Positions 1 through 11,444 of a stretch of 64,000 nucleotides of DNA are shown piece after piece. Within the stretch, counting starts at the first letter, position 1, and each line of letters opens with the position of its first letter. Made by a program: the position numbers and the translations under genes. Origin of the DNA: Chenopodium formosanum (Eukaryota > Streptophyta > Magnoliopsida > Caryophyllales > Amaranthaceae); assembly GCA_024500155.1 (NCBI GenBank), contig CM044859.1:42764003-42828002 (forward strand), in the 5' to 3' direction. The notes beneath the pieces are model-generated. The model did no database searches. It had not been told where the DNA came from and was given only the letters and a program-made list of their open reading frames with translations.

Positions 1-1
1 C

Positions 2-712
2 AAGCTTCATGGTATGTTGAAGCAAGCAGAGCAAACCCTCAAGGATAAGGAGAAGCACGATATGCTCATGATTAAAAAGGGCAAGTCGTTCAAATTCTCA
101 GGCAAGAAGAAGAAAGGCTTTAAGGGGAAAAGCAAGAGGAAAACCTTTCCGCCTAAGTCTAAAGATACCAAGGATAACAAAGAGAAGAAGGTAGCATCTT
201 CTAAATCTCATTCCGACTGCTTCTACTGTAACAAGAAGGGACATTGGAAGAGAGATTGCCTCAAGTTCAAGGAAGATAAGAAGAACGAAACCGTTGATTC
301 TGAATCATGTATATTCGTTATAGACTTTAACTTCACTAGCTTAGAATCATGGGTATTAGATACAGAATGTGCCTCACACCTTTGTTCCAATTCTTAGGTA
401 CTAAGGAACGCTAGAAGGCTAGAGAAGGGAGAGGTTGAACTCCGGGTCGGCAATGGAGCCAGAATTAGTATCGTATCCGTAGGAACTCTCAATTTTTCTT
501 TGCCCACCGGGCTAGTATTAGAACTGGATAATGTTTATTATGTTCCTAAAATTACCAAAAACATCATTTAAATCTCCGCGTTGCACGCCAAGGGTTTTTA
601 ATTTCGTGTAAAAGACAATGAATGTTCGTTTTATCTCGATAATGTTATATATGGTATTGCACATTCTGAAAATGGTCTTTATGTACTCGATTTAGACAAA
701 CAAGTTTATAAT
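2..712 (+). pseudogene. Copia-1 gag C-terminus and aspartic protease
   Basis: The frame is open from base 2 to the TAG at 395-397. It starts inside gag with a K-rich basic stretch and a CCHC zinc knuckle, CFYCNKKGHWKRDC (about 218-260), which binds RNA in the capsid. The protease active-site region follows as WVLDTECASH (about 349-380), where the family normally has D-S/T-G; here the Gly is Glu. The same frame continues recognisably past the stop through the protease body (ELRVGNGARISIVSVG, DNVYYVPKI), with further stops at 569-571 and 599-601. It is an inactive copy: the conserved glycine beside the catalytic Asp is lost and three stops lie within the protease. Confidence 0.9.
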
Positions 713-1680
713 GTGAACAATAGTAACAAAAGCGATAAGACCATGGAGTCAAACAAAACTTACTTGTGGCATTGTCGTCTTGGCCACATTAACATCAAAC
801 GCATTAAGAGACTTCTACAAGAAGGTGTTCTTGACTCTTTTAATTTAGAATCGTTTGAGAATTACGAGGGATGTTTATTAGGCAAGATGATTAAGCAGCC
901 ATTCTCCAAGCTGGGAGAAAGGGCAGGAGACTTATTAGGTCTAATACACACTGATGTATGTGGACCAATGAGCTTAACCACAAGAAATGGACACCGATAT
1001 TTTATCACCTTCACAGATGACTATAGTAGATATGGTTATGTCTACCTAATGTCGAATAAATCTTATTCGTTTGAAAAGTTCAAAGAATTTCATAGTGAAG
1101 CTGAAAATTAGCTTGGAAAGAAAATCAAAGCCCTTCGATCGGATCGAGGTGGTGAATACTTGAGCCAAGAATTCGATGACCATCTGAAAGAAAAGGGTAT
1201 ACTTTCATAATTAATACCTCCAGGAACTCCACAATGGAACGCAGTATCCAAAAGGAGAAATAGGACCTTGTTAGACATGGTACGATCAACAATTGGTCTT
1301 AGTGATCTTCCACTCTTGCTAGGGCCACGCACTATTAACTGCGGCACTAACACTGAAGCGTGCACCATCAAAAGCTGTAGAAAAGACTCTATATGAATTA
1401 TGGACAAAGAAACCTCCTAGGTTGTCTTTTCTAAAGATATGGGGATGCAAAGCATATGTCAAGGAATTGATTTCTGATAAACTTCATCCCAAATTTGACA
1501 AGGTTTACTTTGTGGGTTACCCAGAAGAAACCAAAGGGTATTACTTCTACAACAAATCGGAGAACAAAGTGTTTTGTTGCTCGCGATGGTGTCTTTTTGG
1601 AGAAGGAGCACCTTTCCAAAATAACAAGTGGGAGGAAAATCGAACTTGACGAAGTTCGTGAGGATGAGAAACAAAATCAG
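713..1680 (+). pseudogene. Copia-1 integrase
   Basis: This region begins with the GAG-pre-integrase zinc-binding segment (LWHCRLGHINIKRIKRL, then YEGCLLGKM). The integrase core follows: LIHTDVCGPM gives the first Asp, FTDDYSRYGYVY is the typical copia strand, and LRSDRGGEY gives the second Asp. The third acidic residue is altered, since the usual SERRNR reads SKRRNR (about 1246-1263). Stops occur at 1109-1111 and 1208-1210. The frame shifts near 1325, where LSFLKIWGCKAYVKE continues in frame 3, and shifts again near 1570 into the RT frame. The enzyme would insert element cDNA into the host genome; this copy cannot. Confidence 0.88.
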
Positions 1681-2709
1681 AATGATAGTCAAAGTGCTCA
1701 AACAGCATCTGTTGACGCAGGTCAAAATGATCAAAATGTGCAAAGTCAAACCGACAATGCAAATGCTCAATCCATTACCCTACGTAGGTCTCAGAGGTCG
1801 AGATCTAAACCTGATAGATATCTTGGTTTAGTATTAATCGAGATCTCAGAGGACATCCGGATTATGGATGGAGATGAACCGACAACCTACAAGCAAGCGA
1901 TGGAAAGCACCGACTCTGAAATGGATTTCATGTTTGAAAATCAAGTCTGGGACTTGGTTGACATACCCGAAGGATATACACCTATCAGATGTAAGTGGAT
2001 TTTCAAGATAAAAACCGACAAAGATGGAAATGTATTCATTTACAAAGCTAGATTGGTGGCAAAAGGTTACATACAAGTTCATGGTATTGATTACAATGAA
2101 ACCTTTTCACCAATCGCAATGCTTAAATTCGCTCGGATCCTCCTAGCGATTACTGCATATTATAACTATGAAATATGGCAGATGGACGTCAAAACTGCCT
2201 TCTTAAATGGTATTTTGGAAGAAACTATGTACATGACACATCCTGAAGGTTTTGTAGTCCAAAACAATACTGGGAAGGTTTGTAAGCTTAAGAAGTCCAT
2301 TTATGGACTAAAGCAAGCTAGCAGAAGTTGGAATCTTCTATTCGATAAAGCCATCAGTAAGTTTGGTTTTATCAAGAATCCAGATGAATCTTGTGTTTAC
2401 AACAAGGTCAGTGGGAGTAACATCGCCTTCTTAGTCTTATATGTCGATGACATATTGCTCATTGGAAACAGCATTCCGTTGTTAGAGTCTGTAAAGGCCT
2501 GGCTTGGAAAATGTTTCCCAATGAAAGACTTAGGAGAGGCTCATTACATACTAGGCATCAAGATCTATAGGGATAGATCAAAAATAATGATTGGATTGAG
2601 TCAAAGTACTTATATTGATAAGGTACTTGCTCGATTTGGCATGGAAGGGGACAAGAGAGGTCACCTTCCAATGTCACGTGGCATAACCCTGATGAGCAGG
2701 AAAGAATGA
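1575..2709 (+). pseudogene. Copia-1 reverse transcriptase
   Basis: This is the longest open stretch of Copia-1. A polar linker (QNDSQSAQTASV) leads into the copia RT. Motifs in order are the CKWIFKIKTDKDGN region, YKARLVAKGY, DYNETFSPIA, WQMDVKTAFLNG, KLKKSIYGLKQASRSW and the catalytic LYVDDILLIG (about 2440-2469), then LGEAHYILGI. The polymerase Asp pair in YVDD is kept. The frame ends at a TGA (2707-2709); RT and RNase H sequence resumes in frame 3 at about 2706, so a frameshift lies there. Upstream, the frame joins the end of integrase by another shift. RT copies element RNA into cDNA inside virus-like particles. Confidence 0.93.
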
Positions 2710-3401
2710 ATTTGATTCCATATGCTTTGCTTATTAGATCGATCATGTATGCCATGATATGTACTAGGCCAGATGTATCGTATGCCTAGAGTGCTACGAG
2801 CCGTTACCAATCACATCTAGGAGAGGCCGATTGGACTGCGGTCAAGAATATCCTAAAGTACCTGAAAAGGAACAAGGATAAATTCCTGGTGTATGGTGGT
2901 TCAGAGGAATTAGTTATTGAAGGTTATACCGACGCAAGCTTCAAGACACACAAAGACGATTTCAAATCGCAATCTTGATATGTGTTTTGTCTAAATGGAG
3001 GAGCATTCAGTTGGAAGAGTGCCAATAAGAGTACAACTGCAGATTCTTCGACTGAAGCCGAGTACTTAGCAGCTGCTGAAGCGGCTAAGGAGGTTGTTCG
3101 GATTCGTAAGTTCATTGGTGAACTTAATGTTGTACCATCCATAAAGGGTCCAATAGCCCTCTATTGTGACAACAATGGAGCTATTGCTAATGCCAAAGAG
3201 CCAAGGGAACATCAGAAAGTCAAATATGTCAAATGGTGGTTTCACATGATTCGAGAATGGAAATCAGAAGGTGAAATCAGAATTTGCAAAGTTAGAACGG
3301 ATGACACTGTAGCCTATCCACTTACTAAACCTTTGCCTCAAGTGAAGCACAACAAGCACGTTGAGGCAATGGGAATCAGGCATGTCGGAGACTGGCTTTG
3401 A
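2706..3401 (+). pseudogene. Copia-1 RT thumb and RNase H
   Basis: Frame 3 carries MYAMICTRPDVSYA, then a TAG where a codon should be, then the connection YLKRNKDKFLVYGG. RNase H follows: GYTDASF gives the first catalytic Asp, SSTEAEYLAAAEA gives Glu, and LYCDNNGAI gives the next Asp. The C-terminal end EAMGIRHVGDWL followed by TGA at 3399-3401 is the normal end of copia pol. In-frame stops lie near 2790 and at about 2976-2978 (SQS*YVFCLNGG). RNase H removes the RNA strand during cDNA synthesis; the catalytic residues remain but the reading frame is broken. Confidence 0.9.
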
Positions 3402-4575
3402 TTTCCTTGTTTAGTGTTTTAGTTAAATTTTGAACATTTAATGTAAGACACTAAGAAAAATCATTCAAGTTTTGGAGTAATATAAATTTCATGCAATATT
3501 TTATCACTTCGTTTGCTATTTAATTGTGGTTTAGGATTAAATAATGAGTCCATTCGATTCTTGGAATATTCAAAATAGGGTATCATGACCAGTCTTGGTA
3601 AGGAAACACCTATTAAGTGAACGTTGAATATTATAATCGAAAATTGTCCCTAATCGAGGTCATTTAAATAATGGACGATTAATGACAAATTGAGATTAGT
3701 GTGTAGTATGATTTATAGCACCGTTTTTTGTGCTACAAGGACATGATTGTCATAAATCATTTGCACAAGTATAGGTTTAGAACCATACTGGATCGACCTA
3801 TGAGAATACTTTAAGAGATTAAAAATCGTCATGATTATACTTCTCATTATGGCTATCGGAACCTATTTCCTCGACCATGAGTATTGTGAGTTCTCTTGTT
3901 TGAGTACTAGTCCGCTTTAATGTTGTCAAACGTCTGCCGTAATAGGGGATTATAACGGCAACACTCGGGCGGCTAGGTCCTCTCAGTAAGAGGAGCTACA
4001 TTACAACACTGGGAATATCCCCCTAATAAAATAGGGAAGATGTCTTTGTTGTATACAAGGCCTCTCGTAGAACGAGACTCTAAAAATGCATGGTCGTGCT
4101 CGGATGGATTTTAGAAATCATCTGTTTATTGACAGTCGAACTCGGAATTGAGAAACACTTCTTGACGTAGTAAGGATGACAAAATAATCTTACCTTATAG
4201 TTCATGAAGAGACATTAAGTGACATAGGAAAAAGGTTGTACACTAAATACGCACTTGTCCGGAAGGACAAGTGAGAGATTGAAAGGAATGTTGTACTTTG
4301 AACATGTGTACTATTCCGTTAGTGGGTTCAGAATTATTATAAAGCTAATATATTCAGTAAGGTCAAGTGATCGGAATGCCTGGGTGGAGGTCGCTTCCGA
4401 TAAGTTATATTAATGAATAATTAATATTACAGCTTAATCTTGAATGAACCCTTCCGGTCACACCCAAGAAACTAACGAACTGAAGCGACTAATTAATTAT
4501 GAATTAATTAATAAGTCAACTAAGTAAATAATATTTAGACGTCGGGAATTTGAGCTTAGAGCATCAAAAGTCAAG

Positions 4576-4923
4576 TCGAAAAATAGTAATAGACGAGACA
4601 TGAAAATAATAATAAATCAACAAGACCAAAATACCCCTAGTATCGGAATTCCCCGTGCAAACCGAGTGCTAGGGGCATTTGATATAGCATGGTGACTAGC
4701 ATGCGCACCAAGCCGAGCCTAGGTTGGCTGGTGCGTTCAAGCGCACCAATCGAAAAATAGTAATAGACGAGACATGAAAATAATAATAAATCAACAAGAC
4801 CAAAATACCCCTAGCATCGGAATTCCCCGTGCAAACCGAGTGCTAGGGGAATTTGATATAGCATGGTGACTAGCATGCGCACCAAGCCGATCCTAGGTTG
4901 GCTAGTGCATTCTAGCGCACCAA
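4576..4923 (+). repeat. 174-bp tandem duplication in Copia-1 LTR
   Basis: Two head-to-tail copies, 4576-4749 and 4750-4923, each start TCGAAAAATAGTAATAGACG and end in GCGCACCAA. They differ at only a few positions (for example CTAGTATCGG versus CTAGCATCGG, and GGGGCATTT versus GGGGAATTT). The unit contains GC-rich words such as GCGCACCAAGCCGA and CCTAGGTTGGCT, so the duplication doubles the word cluster upstream of the LTR promoter. Confidence 0.92.
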
Positions 4924-5397
4924 TACTAGCATCGAAGGCTTGTCGCGCCAATGATAGGCCAAGGCGCGCAAGGAGCAACAGCTCTTAGCAGCAACCCGCA
5001 TATTAGGTGCGTGGCTCGCTGGCTGAGAGCACGAGCAGCCCGCACAAGCTACTGGGCTTGCAGGCTAGCAGCGCTAGCAGCCCGCACGCTTGTGCTGGGC
5101 ATGCTGGCAGCCGCGCATGGCAACCCACCTTAGGTGCCTTGGTGCCCAAGTGTGGTGCCATGTGGCGTGATTTTAGTGGAGCTTAAGGGGGTGTGTTGGC
5201 CGGTTTTTGGAGAGGGAGTGGGGGGCATGTTTGGTCCCCCTTCCTCCAAATGGTCCTTACCTAACCTCTCTCATGAGCTTGCCACTTGTTGATTTATTAC
5301 TAGTTTGATTATTAATTTTATTTTACCTTTAAAATAAAGTGGAAAAATCAAATTCTCCCACATTGATGGGAGAGCTTTTTCACTCTCTTATTTTCCC

Positions 5398-5405
5398 TAT
5401 AAATA
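5398..5405 (+). promoter_or_regulatory. Predicted TATA box of Copia-1 LTR
   Basis: TATAAATA lies about 360 bp before the LTR 3' end, the expected place for an LTR core promoter. The equivalent sequence on the minus strand in Copia-2 is at 33604-33611. Confidence 0.6.
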
Positions 5406-5762
5406 CTTAAATTGGGGTATTGGGAAAATCACTTGAGTGAGAGTTGAAAAAGGCATCACCATTGTGAAAACCTTTGAACTCATTTAATCACTCGGGTTTT
5501 AGGTCGGACCTTGCTAACTTCTAGGCATTGGACCATTTTTCGGTGGTCAGGTTGTGGGTGGACTATCGTTGGAGGCTCTCGTGTGAGCGAGGCTAAAGAT
5601 TTCAAGTAAGAGCCCTATTTTGAGGGCGAAGCACGCGTCAAAGGTAAATTCCGATTTTATCCTTTTTTGTTTATTTATTTATGCTTTATGGTTTTATTAA
5701 TTGCGAGTGGTTCTTTGGGTCGAGGTCGTTTCTGCGGTATGTTGGACTTACAAAACCCTAAC

Positions 5763-6120
5763 ATGTCTATGATGATCATAATGTCCCTTGTTTGTCTATT
5801 GTTGAGGAAAAGGGTGATGTTGCCACCCAAACATATTTTAGTGAGGAGGATTTGCCTTTTTCTTTTTCTTTCCATTCTTTTATTCCCCCTTCTTCTTCTT
5901 ATTTTCTTGTTTTTCCTTTTGATCCTTCTTCTTCTTTCTTTTGGCACCTCCCTCCTCACTTGCGTGCAACAATCTTATTACACGTTCTTTTTCCATCATT
6001 TGCCTATTTGTTATCTTATGAAATGTGTAGTAGTGCATTTGACAAGCTCTTGTGTTCGTTGCAATATTATTTATTGTTGCGGTCAAGCTTGGACCTTAAG
6101 CAAGCCTTTCTCGGGAAGTA
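5763..6120 (+). pseudogene. A+ gag-like ORF, C-terminal fragment
   Basis: The frame reads VYDDHNVPCLSIVEEKGDVA and continues through an S/F/P-rich tail to TAA. The same passage occurs in A- as VYDDLYVAHVSPIEEKGDVA, where it ends at once because a CAA codon has become TAA. The fragment is cut on its 5' side by the Copia-1 insertion. The hydrophobic, serine-rich tail has no motif I recognise. The function is presumed to be that of an LTR-element gag protein by its position in the A- relative, not by a domain in this piece. Confidence 0.6.
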
Positions 6121-8332
6121 ACCCGTGTTTTATTGCTTTCATTTTCTCTTTCAGTATAGATTTTCTCATGGAAATGTTTTTGTGCCTTTTGCTAGGTACA
6201 TGACTTGATATACTTTGGTGCTTTAATTTGGATCAAGAATCAAGGAAGCTTGACTCCTATTTTTGCTAGCATATGGAAGGCAAGGTTCAATTATTGAGGA
6301 AATTAGCTTTGAAAGGTTTAATTGGGTCATTTGCGGGTATTTACACCCACCTAATATCCGGTATTATCCTTCATTGCTCTTTCCCAAGTGGATGATGACT
6401 TGTTGGATATATGTTGGTTTGTTGGATTGATCTCCTTGTTTTCCCCTCCCATGGTTTCTATGATTTATGTTTAAGTGTATTGTCTCATTCAAGCTTGGGG
6501 AGGGTATTCTATCATGTTTGATGGGATATTGATTCACAAATGGTATGCACCCTTGTGTATGCTTTTCCATGTTCTTAAATTTTGAAAAAACTCAAAAAAG
6601 ATTTTTGTTTCTATCAAGGCAAATTTGCAATGTATATTTGTTTTGTTCTTGCTTTGGACATAATACTTTTGGACTTGTATAGTTGAATGCTTTTCTTCTT
6701 AAATGGAAACGGTGTGCACGATTTGAGAGTATGTTTGGTTTATTTTAGGATAAAGCATGCTAAGGTAGTTGTTCAGAACTAGCGGGACCATGAAACGGGA
6801 TTCTACTCGTTTGTGGCATGTTGGTAGTTGCTTCCTTTAGCCGAATTGACATTAATAGTGAGTTTTTGCTACATCCATGTGAGGTTTATTATTTTTCAAA
6901 GCCTTTAGCATATATTTGCATGAGCGGCATGGATCCTTGACTATTGCGGACCTAATCTAGAATCTTGACTCATAATTCTCAAACTCGAGACCGAGCCATC
7001 TAGGGAGGACAAAGGAATTTTTTCGGGGCGGTAATTTTTCTTTTCTAGGTTAATCTTCTTTATTTTTAGTTCATTTGGGTTTACTTTTGCCTTTTTACTA
7101 ACCACTTGAGCCTTTCCCCTTCTTTTCAAGCCATATCTATAGAACTTTGAGCCTTTTGTTTCCTTTTGTTCCATTTTTGGTTTTTGTGAAGCAAATGGTC
7201 ATGTTTTTGGAGTTTGTGGTATATAAGGTTGGATATTGGTTCTATTTATAAGAAAGCTTGTCTGTTGTATATATTGTGAATAATGGAAAATGAAAGTTGG
7301 AAAAAGCCGTCCAAAGTCAAAAGAGGCAAGGACATAATAAACGCAAAATCGAAAAAGTCGTCCAAAGTTATAAGAGGCGAGGAAAAATGAGAAAATTGAA
7401 AAAATATTTTAATGTGATTCTTTTCCCCTTTTCCAGCATTGTGGACAATGCTTCCTTTAAGTTGGGGAGAAGCGTTGAAGCTTTTTGTATATATGATTGT
7501 GGTTATAGCTTTGAAAAAGCTTGGGGGAGTTAGTTTATTTTTGTTTGGCGATTGCTTGGTTATGAGGAGAAGGTTTGATCACCCTGTGCTTCACTAATTA
7601 GGAATACCGCCAAATTTTAAAATTTTAAGCCTACCCTCACCCTTTTTGCCCTTATGTTACAACCATTGGGAAAGACCTTTCGACCTAGAGGATGAGCCAA
7701 ATTTCAAGGGAGGGCATTATGAGTTAAAACAAAAGGAAAGGGGATGCATTGTCAAGACATCAAGTAGCCCAAAACTTATCTCTTTTTCCGGTTCCTTCGT
7801 GGAACTTTTGAGATGCTCACTAAGGGAACATATGACACTAGTAGGGAGAACGTAGTAAGACCGTTTGGGATGAAAAGGATTGAGTTTCTCTAGTTCCTAT
7901 GCTTAGCATATTTATGTTTCAATCAACCTCGGGTATCTTGAAGCGTGCACTCCCTTACTTGTTTAAAAAGATTTCCATTCATTTATGCTTGTACAATTGG
8001 AAAAGTCCTTTCATGAACATTTTTTTGCTTTTCTAGTATTTTGGTTTTGTTTTTTTTTTTCATGTTTTGCCTTGTTCGTATTATTACGAGAGTTATAGGT
8101 TAATCTCTTAGGAAACCTTTACGAGAGTATCACTCGTCCTCTAGGGCGATCTAGGGGTTTAAATGGCTTGTCTTTAGTTGCTAAAATTGACCGTGATTCC
8201 TACGAAAGTGAGTAGTGTATATTCTTGTCTCTTCTCTTCTTTTTGTTTGTTTAAATAAGTTCATAATTTCTCCCTTGGTTTCCTTGGTTTTGTTTTGCTC
8301 GAGGACGAGCAAAAGGTAAGCATGGGGATATT
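6121..8332 (+). other. A+ non-coding 3' internal region and polypurine tract
   Basis: There is no reading frame of substance. The stretch holds T-rich sequence and phrases such as GGACAATGCTTCCTTTAAG followed by TTGGGGAGAAG (about 7442-7470), of the kind seen downstream of pol in Athila-type elements. Just before the LTR is the G-rich, purine-biased AAAAGGTAAGCATGGGGATA (about 8311-8330), the likely polypurine tract priming plus-strand synthesis. Pol-like sequence was looked for in all frames and not seen. Confidence 0.6.
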
Positions 8333-8960
8333 TGATGGGTGTCATAAATGTCACCCATTTGATGAGAATTTAGGTTGTTTTCACCTTCTTTTCATGGATT
8401 TCATGCTTAGTAAATGCTTAGTTTCATGATTTTGGTCTTAGTCTTACCTTTCCTCTCTTATTTTGTAACTTTTGTGCTTTTCTATGGCTTTTCTAGTCTT
8501 TTCTCTTTTATTTGCTCAATTTTCATGGTTGTAGGTATTGTATGAGGTTTAGGTCTTGATATTGGTGATTTACTAAAGTGGAAGAAGCTTTTGGAGCAAG
8601 CTCATGGCAATTGAAAAGCTCAAGATGCAAGGAAGTGGATTCTCCAAGTTCTAGCTCTTGCGCTCTCAAGCCGTGCTCTCGTGAATATGGGGTGTTGAAC
8701 CTACAATCATGTGCTTTTGGGATAGCCTCACTTAGTGTTCATCATCAACATCATTGTGCGTTCATTCGAAGACCTTAGCAAACGCACGAAGCCGCGAGAA
8801 GATCGAAGAAACCCAGAGACGTGTAGGCACGCAAGGCACCGATGTGGGCGCGCCACCCCTTGGCGTTGGCGCTCCGCCCCTGCAGCACGGGTGCGCCTCC
8901 CCTATAGTGCGGGTGCACCTTCCTGGGTATTTGTTTGCTCGGTTTTTGTTTTCGCGCCTC

Positions 8961-8968
8961 TATAAATA
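8961..8968 (+). promoter_or_regulatory. Predicted TATA box of A+ LTR
   Basis: TATAAATA follows the GC-rich cluster by about 25 bases. The A- LTR has the equivalent TATTTATA on the opposite strand at 15074-15081. Confidence 0.6.
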
Positions 8969-10059
8969 CCTTTGTAAACCCGATTTTTGGGGCAAGTTTA
9001 GAATAAGCTTCATTTCACATTTTTGATCATTTTTTCTTAGCTTAGATGAGAGCTTCTCTCTCTAGTTTTAGGGGTTAGTTTAGGAGTAGATTTTAGAAAG
9101 ATAAAGTGAGGAATTTCAATGGTGATTGAGAGATGGAAGATTCAATGGTGACAATTGTGTTGGAGATCTTCTCTATTATCAATGACCATTCTCAACTCTA
9201 TCTCATTTTATTGCTTTGATTGATTTCATATTTCTTTGGTTTGATTTTGATGTTTGATTGTTGATTAGTGTAATCGTTCTTCATATATTGTTGATTCTTG
9301 ATTTCTTTAGTTGTTAGTTGATTTGATGATGATGTTAGAGTAGTTGTTTGCTAGGAATTGGGTGAAACTTGTATGATTGATTGATTGTGCTTATTTTTAG
9401 GATTGTGTTTATTAATTGTTGAGATTAAAGTTATTAATTGAAGTTTGGATGTGTATAACTCGATTAGACCTTGAGAATTATGCTAGATTGCATTGTAGCT
9501 TCTAATGATTAGGACCATTAATTTAGGAATTTCAATTGTCGATTGAGATTGATTAGTGATGCTCCTAGTTAGAGTCTCTTGTAGTTGGCGCTAGTTTGAC
9601 CTCTAGGAGATAGCTTGTTGACTCTTTTGATTGAGCTTTCCATTTTTCTTCACAACCATTGATTTGTATATTGTTCCCAAGTTGCTACAATTTTCATGAT
9701 TACTTGTTGATCCCTGTTCCAAGTGCTTTATTTTTTTTTGCTTCTTTGATTGTTAGTTGTACTGTTAGTGTTCAATATTTATCTTTGTCTTCGACCTAGC
9801 TTAGGCACATAATTGAGAGTGCTTGTGATAAGTGTCTTTTATGTCACTTTTAGGGTGTTTATTGAGTCGTTTTCCGGCTTATTTTCCAATAATTTAGCCC
9901 GTTATGTCCTTTATTTCTATTATTTGCTTATTCTCGTCTTTTATCTTTATTTTAAGTATTTTAGTAGTTTTTAATAGTTTTTAGTTTATTTTCGTATTTT
10001 TAGTTAATAATTCCTAGTTTCTCTCATTTTATTTATTTTCTTTTAGTTTTTAGTTTGTT

Positions 10060-10215
10060 TTGTTTTATTTTATTTTATGTTATTTCATTTTTGTTTTATT
10101 ATTTGTTTAGTTTTAGCTTTTTATTTTACTTTATTTGTCTTATCTTATTTTATTTTATTTATCTTATTTTATTTTGATTTTATTTTATTTTATCTTTATT
10201 TTATTTTATTTCGTG
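10060..10215 (+). repeat. (TTTTA)-type low-complexity tract in X+
   Basis: A run built on TTTTATTTTATTTTA. It gives a long phenylalanine/leucine-rich open frame that is an artefact of composition. X- has matching A-rich tracts at about 54440-54580 and 55600-55690. Confidence 0.85.
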
Positions 10216-10324
10216 ATAATACTCTCGTGTTTGTGGTTATAGGTATTCCGGGTTTCAAGGTCATATTCGTGTTCGGAGGTCCAAGGTTCGAGGCGCAAAA
10301 CTTGAGCCAACCCCTGCTGCCAGC

Positions 10325-10965
10325 CTAACCTACACCACCCAATATCCCTATACTACACCACATTGCCCTGGTCCCTGGTTCCTACTAACCAATAACAACT
10401 CCAACTTTACGCACTCCACAACAACAAACCAACCTCCCTTACTTCCCCTGCTCCCAACTCAGCAAGAAACACCACACCACCTCACGCAACAACAACACCA
10501 ACAACCTCCATAGTCACCAAACCACCACCAATCTCACCTTCTCTCACCACCTATCACAGCCACACCAACACCCTGCAACCCCTGCTCCCTCAAGCAACAG
10601 CCGCAGCCACCACAATCAACCACCAATCCGCCAGCATCACCACCAATTTTCCCCTGTTTCCACTCGCAACAACAACAACCAGCAGCGCCACCCAAAACCC
10701 GCACCAGCTATGCCTCCTTCAGCACCCCCAAATTGGCAGCCGCAGAAACCGACCTCCTCCACACACCAAACAAACACCAATTAAACCACCAACACCACCG
10801 TCACCTCCTATTTCGCCACTAAACCCCCAGCAATACCCCCTCAATTCGACCCCCGCAACACCAATTAAACCACCAGCCCTTCACCCACAATCAACCATCC
10901 AAATCACCACTAAATTACTTACCTAATAGCCGTGCAACTCATACCATCTCAAGCCTCAAATTCAG
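10325..10965 (+). repeat. Strongly strand-biased C/A-rich block in X+
   Basis: Over about 640 bases the plus strand is almost free of G and rich in CAACAACA, CCACCACC and similar. The related copy X- has the complementary G/T-rich block at about 54990-55440. Translation gives only low-complexity Q/P/T/H-rich peptides with stops, so a coding role is not supported. Confidence 0.85.
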
Positions 10966-11436
10966 GTGCACAGCCCTGTCAAAAAGCGCACGAAATTGAG
11001 TCCAAAATCAGATTCGAGGCAGAAGCTTTGCGCGACCTGTGTGCGTATTTTGTGCGGGCGCGCAATTGTGGGTCAATCACGAGCTTTTCACGTGATTTTT
11101 AATGAAAATTGGACGGCCACGATAGATGATGATGATGTTGATTTACGGTGGTGATTATTATTGCTGGTGATAAAAGAGTAGAAGCAGCCAAATTCGAAAG
11201 AGGAGATGAGTTTGAGGGTCTAATTAAAATCGTGGGTTTGGACGGTTTTAGTGGGGTTTTGGGGGAGTTTTTCCTTTTCCTTTTTCATTTTTTCCTTTTA
11301 CTTTTCCTTTTCATTTTCCTTTTATTTTATTTTATTTTTAGTTTTGTTTTTCTTTTGGTTTTTAGTTTAGTATTTTAATTGTTTTTAGTTTAGTTTTATT
11401 TCTTTTTAATTTCTTTTACAATATTTTAGCTTGTAT

Positions 11437-11444
11437 TATAAATA
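11437..11444 (+). promoter_or_regulatory. Predicted TATA box of solo LTR X+
   Basis: TATAAATA lies after a T-rich stretch, about 370 bases downstream of the GC-rich words at 10985-11075. Confidence 0.5.

Larger units (their letters stand above)
1..5762 (+). mobile_element. Copia-1: Ty1/copia LTR retrotransposon, 5' end outside window
   Basis: The domain order is gag zinc knuckle, protease, integrase, RT, RNase H, which is the copia order because integrase precedes RT. The element is entered in gag at base 1, so its 5' LTR and most of gag lie upstream of the window. The 3' end is placed at 5762 (CCCTAACA). There the sequence switches to an Athila-like gag fragment, and the related LTR at 33244 ends at the same point in reverse. 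The first bases after it, TGTCT at 5763-5767, should be the target-site duplication; the other copy is outside the window. Several stops and frameshifts make the element non-functional. Confidence 0.92.
3402..5762 (+). repeat. Copia-1 3' LTR (with short 3' UTR; LTR start not fixed)
   Basis: This is non-coding sequence after pol. From about 3454 to 4560 it aligns in reverse complement with 34200-35230, and from about 5400 to 5762 with 33244-33620, so the two are LTRs of related copia elements on opposite strands. The 3' end CCCTAACA at 5762 matches the end of the second LTR. The 5' end cannot be fixed because no other LTR of this element is in the window; it should lie shortly after 3401. The middle (about 4570-5200) is GC-rich and does not align with Copia-2. 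Confidence 0.8.

Noticed and set aside
10077..10328. Phenylalanine/leucine-rich ORF resembling a membrane protein
   Set aside because: Pure product of a TTTTA-type low-complexity tract in solo LTR X+.
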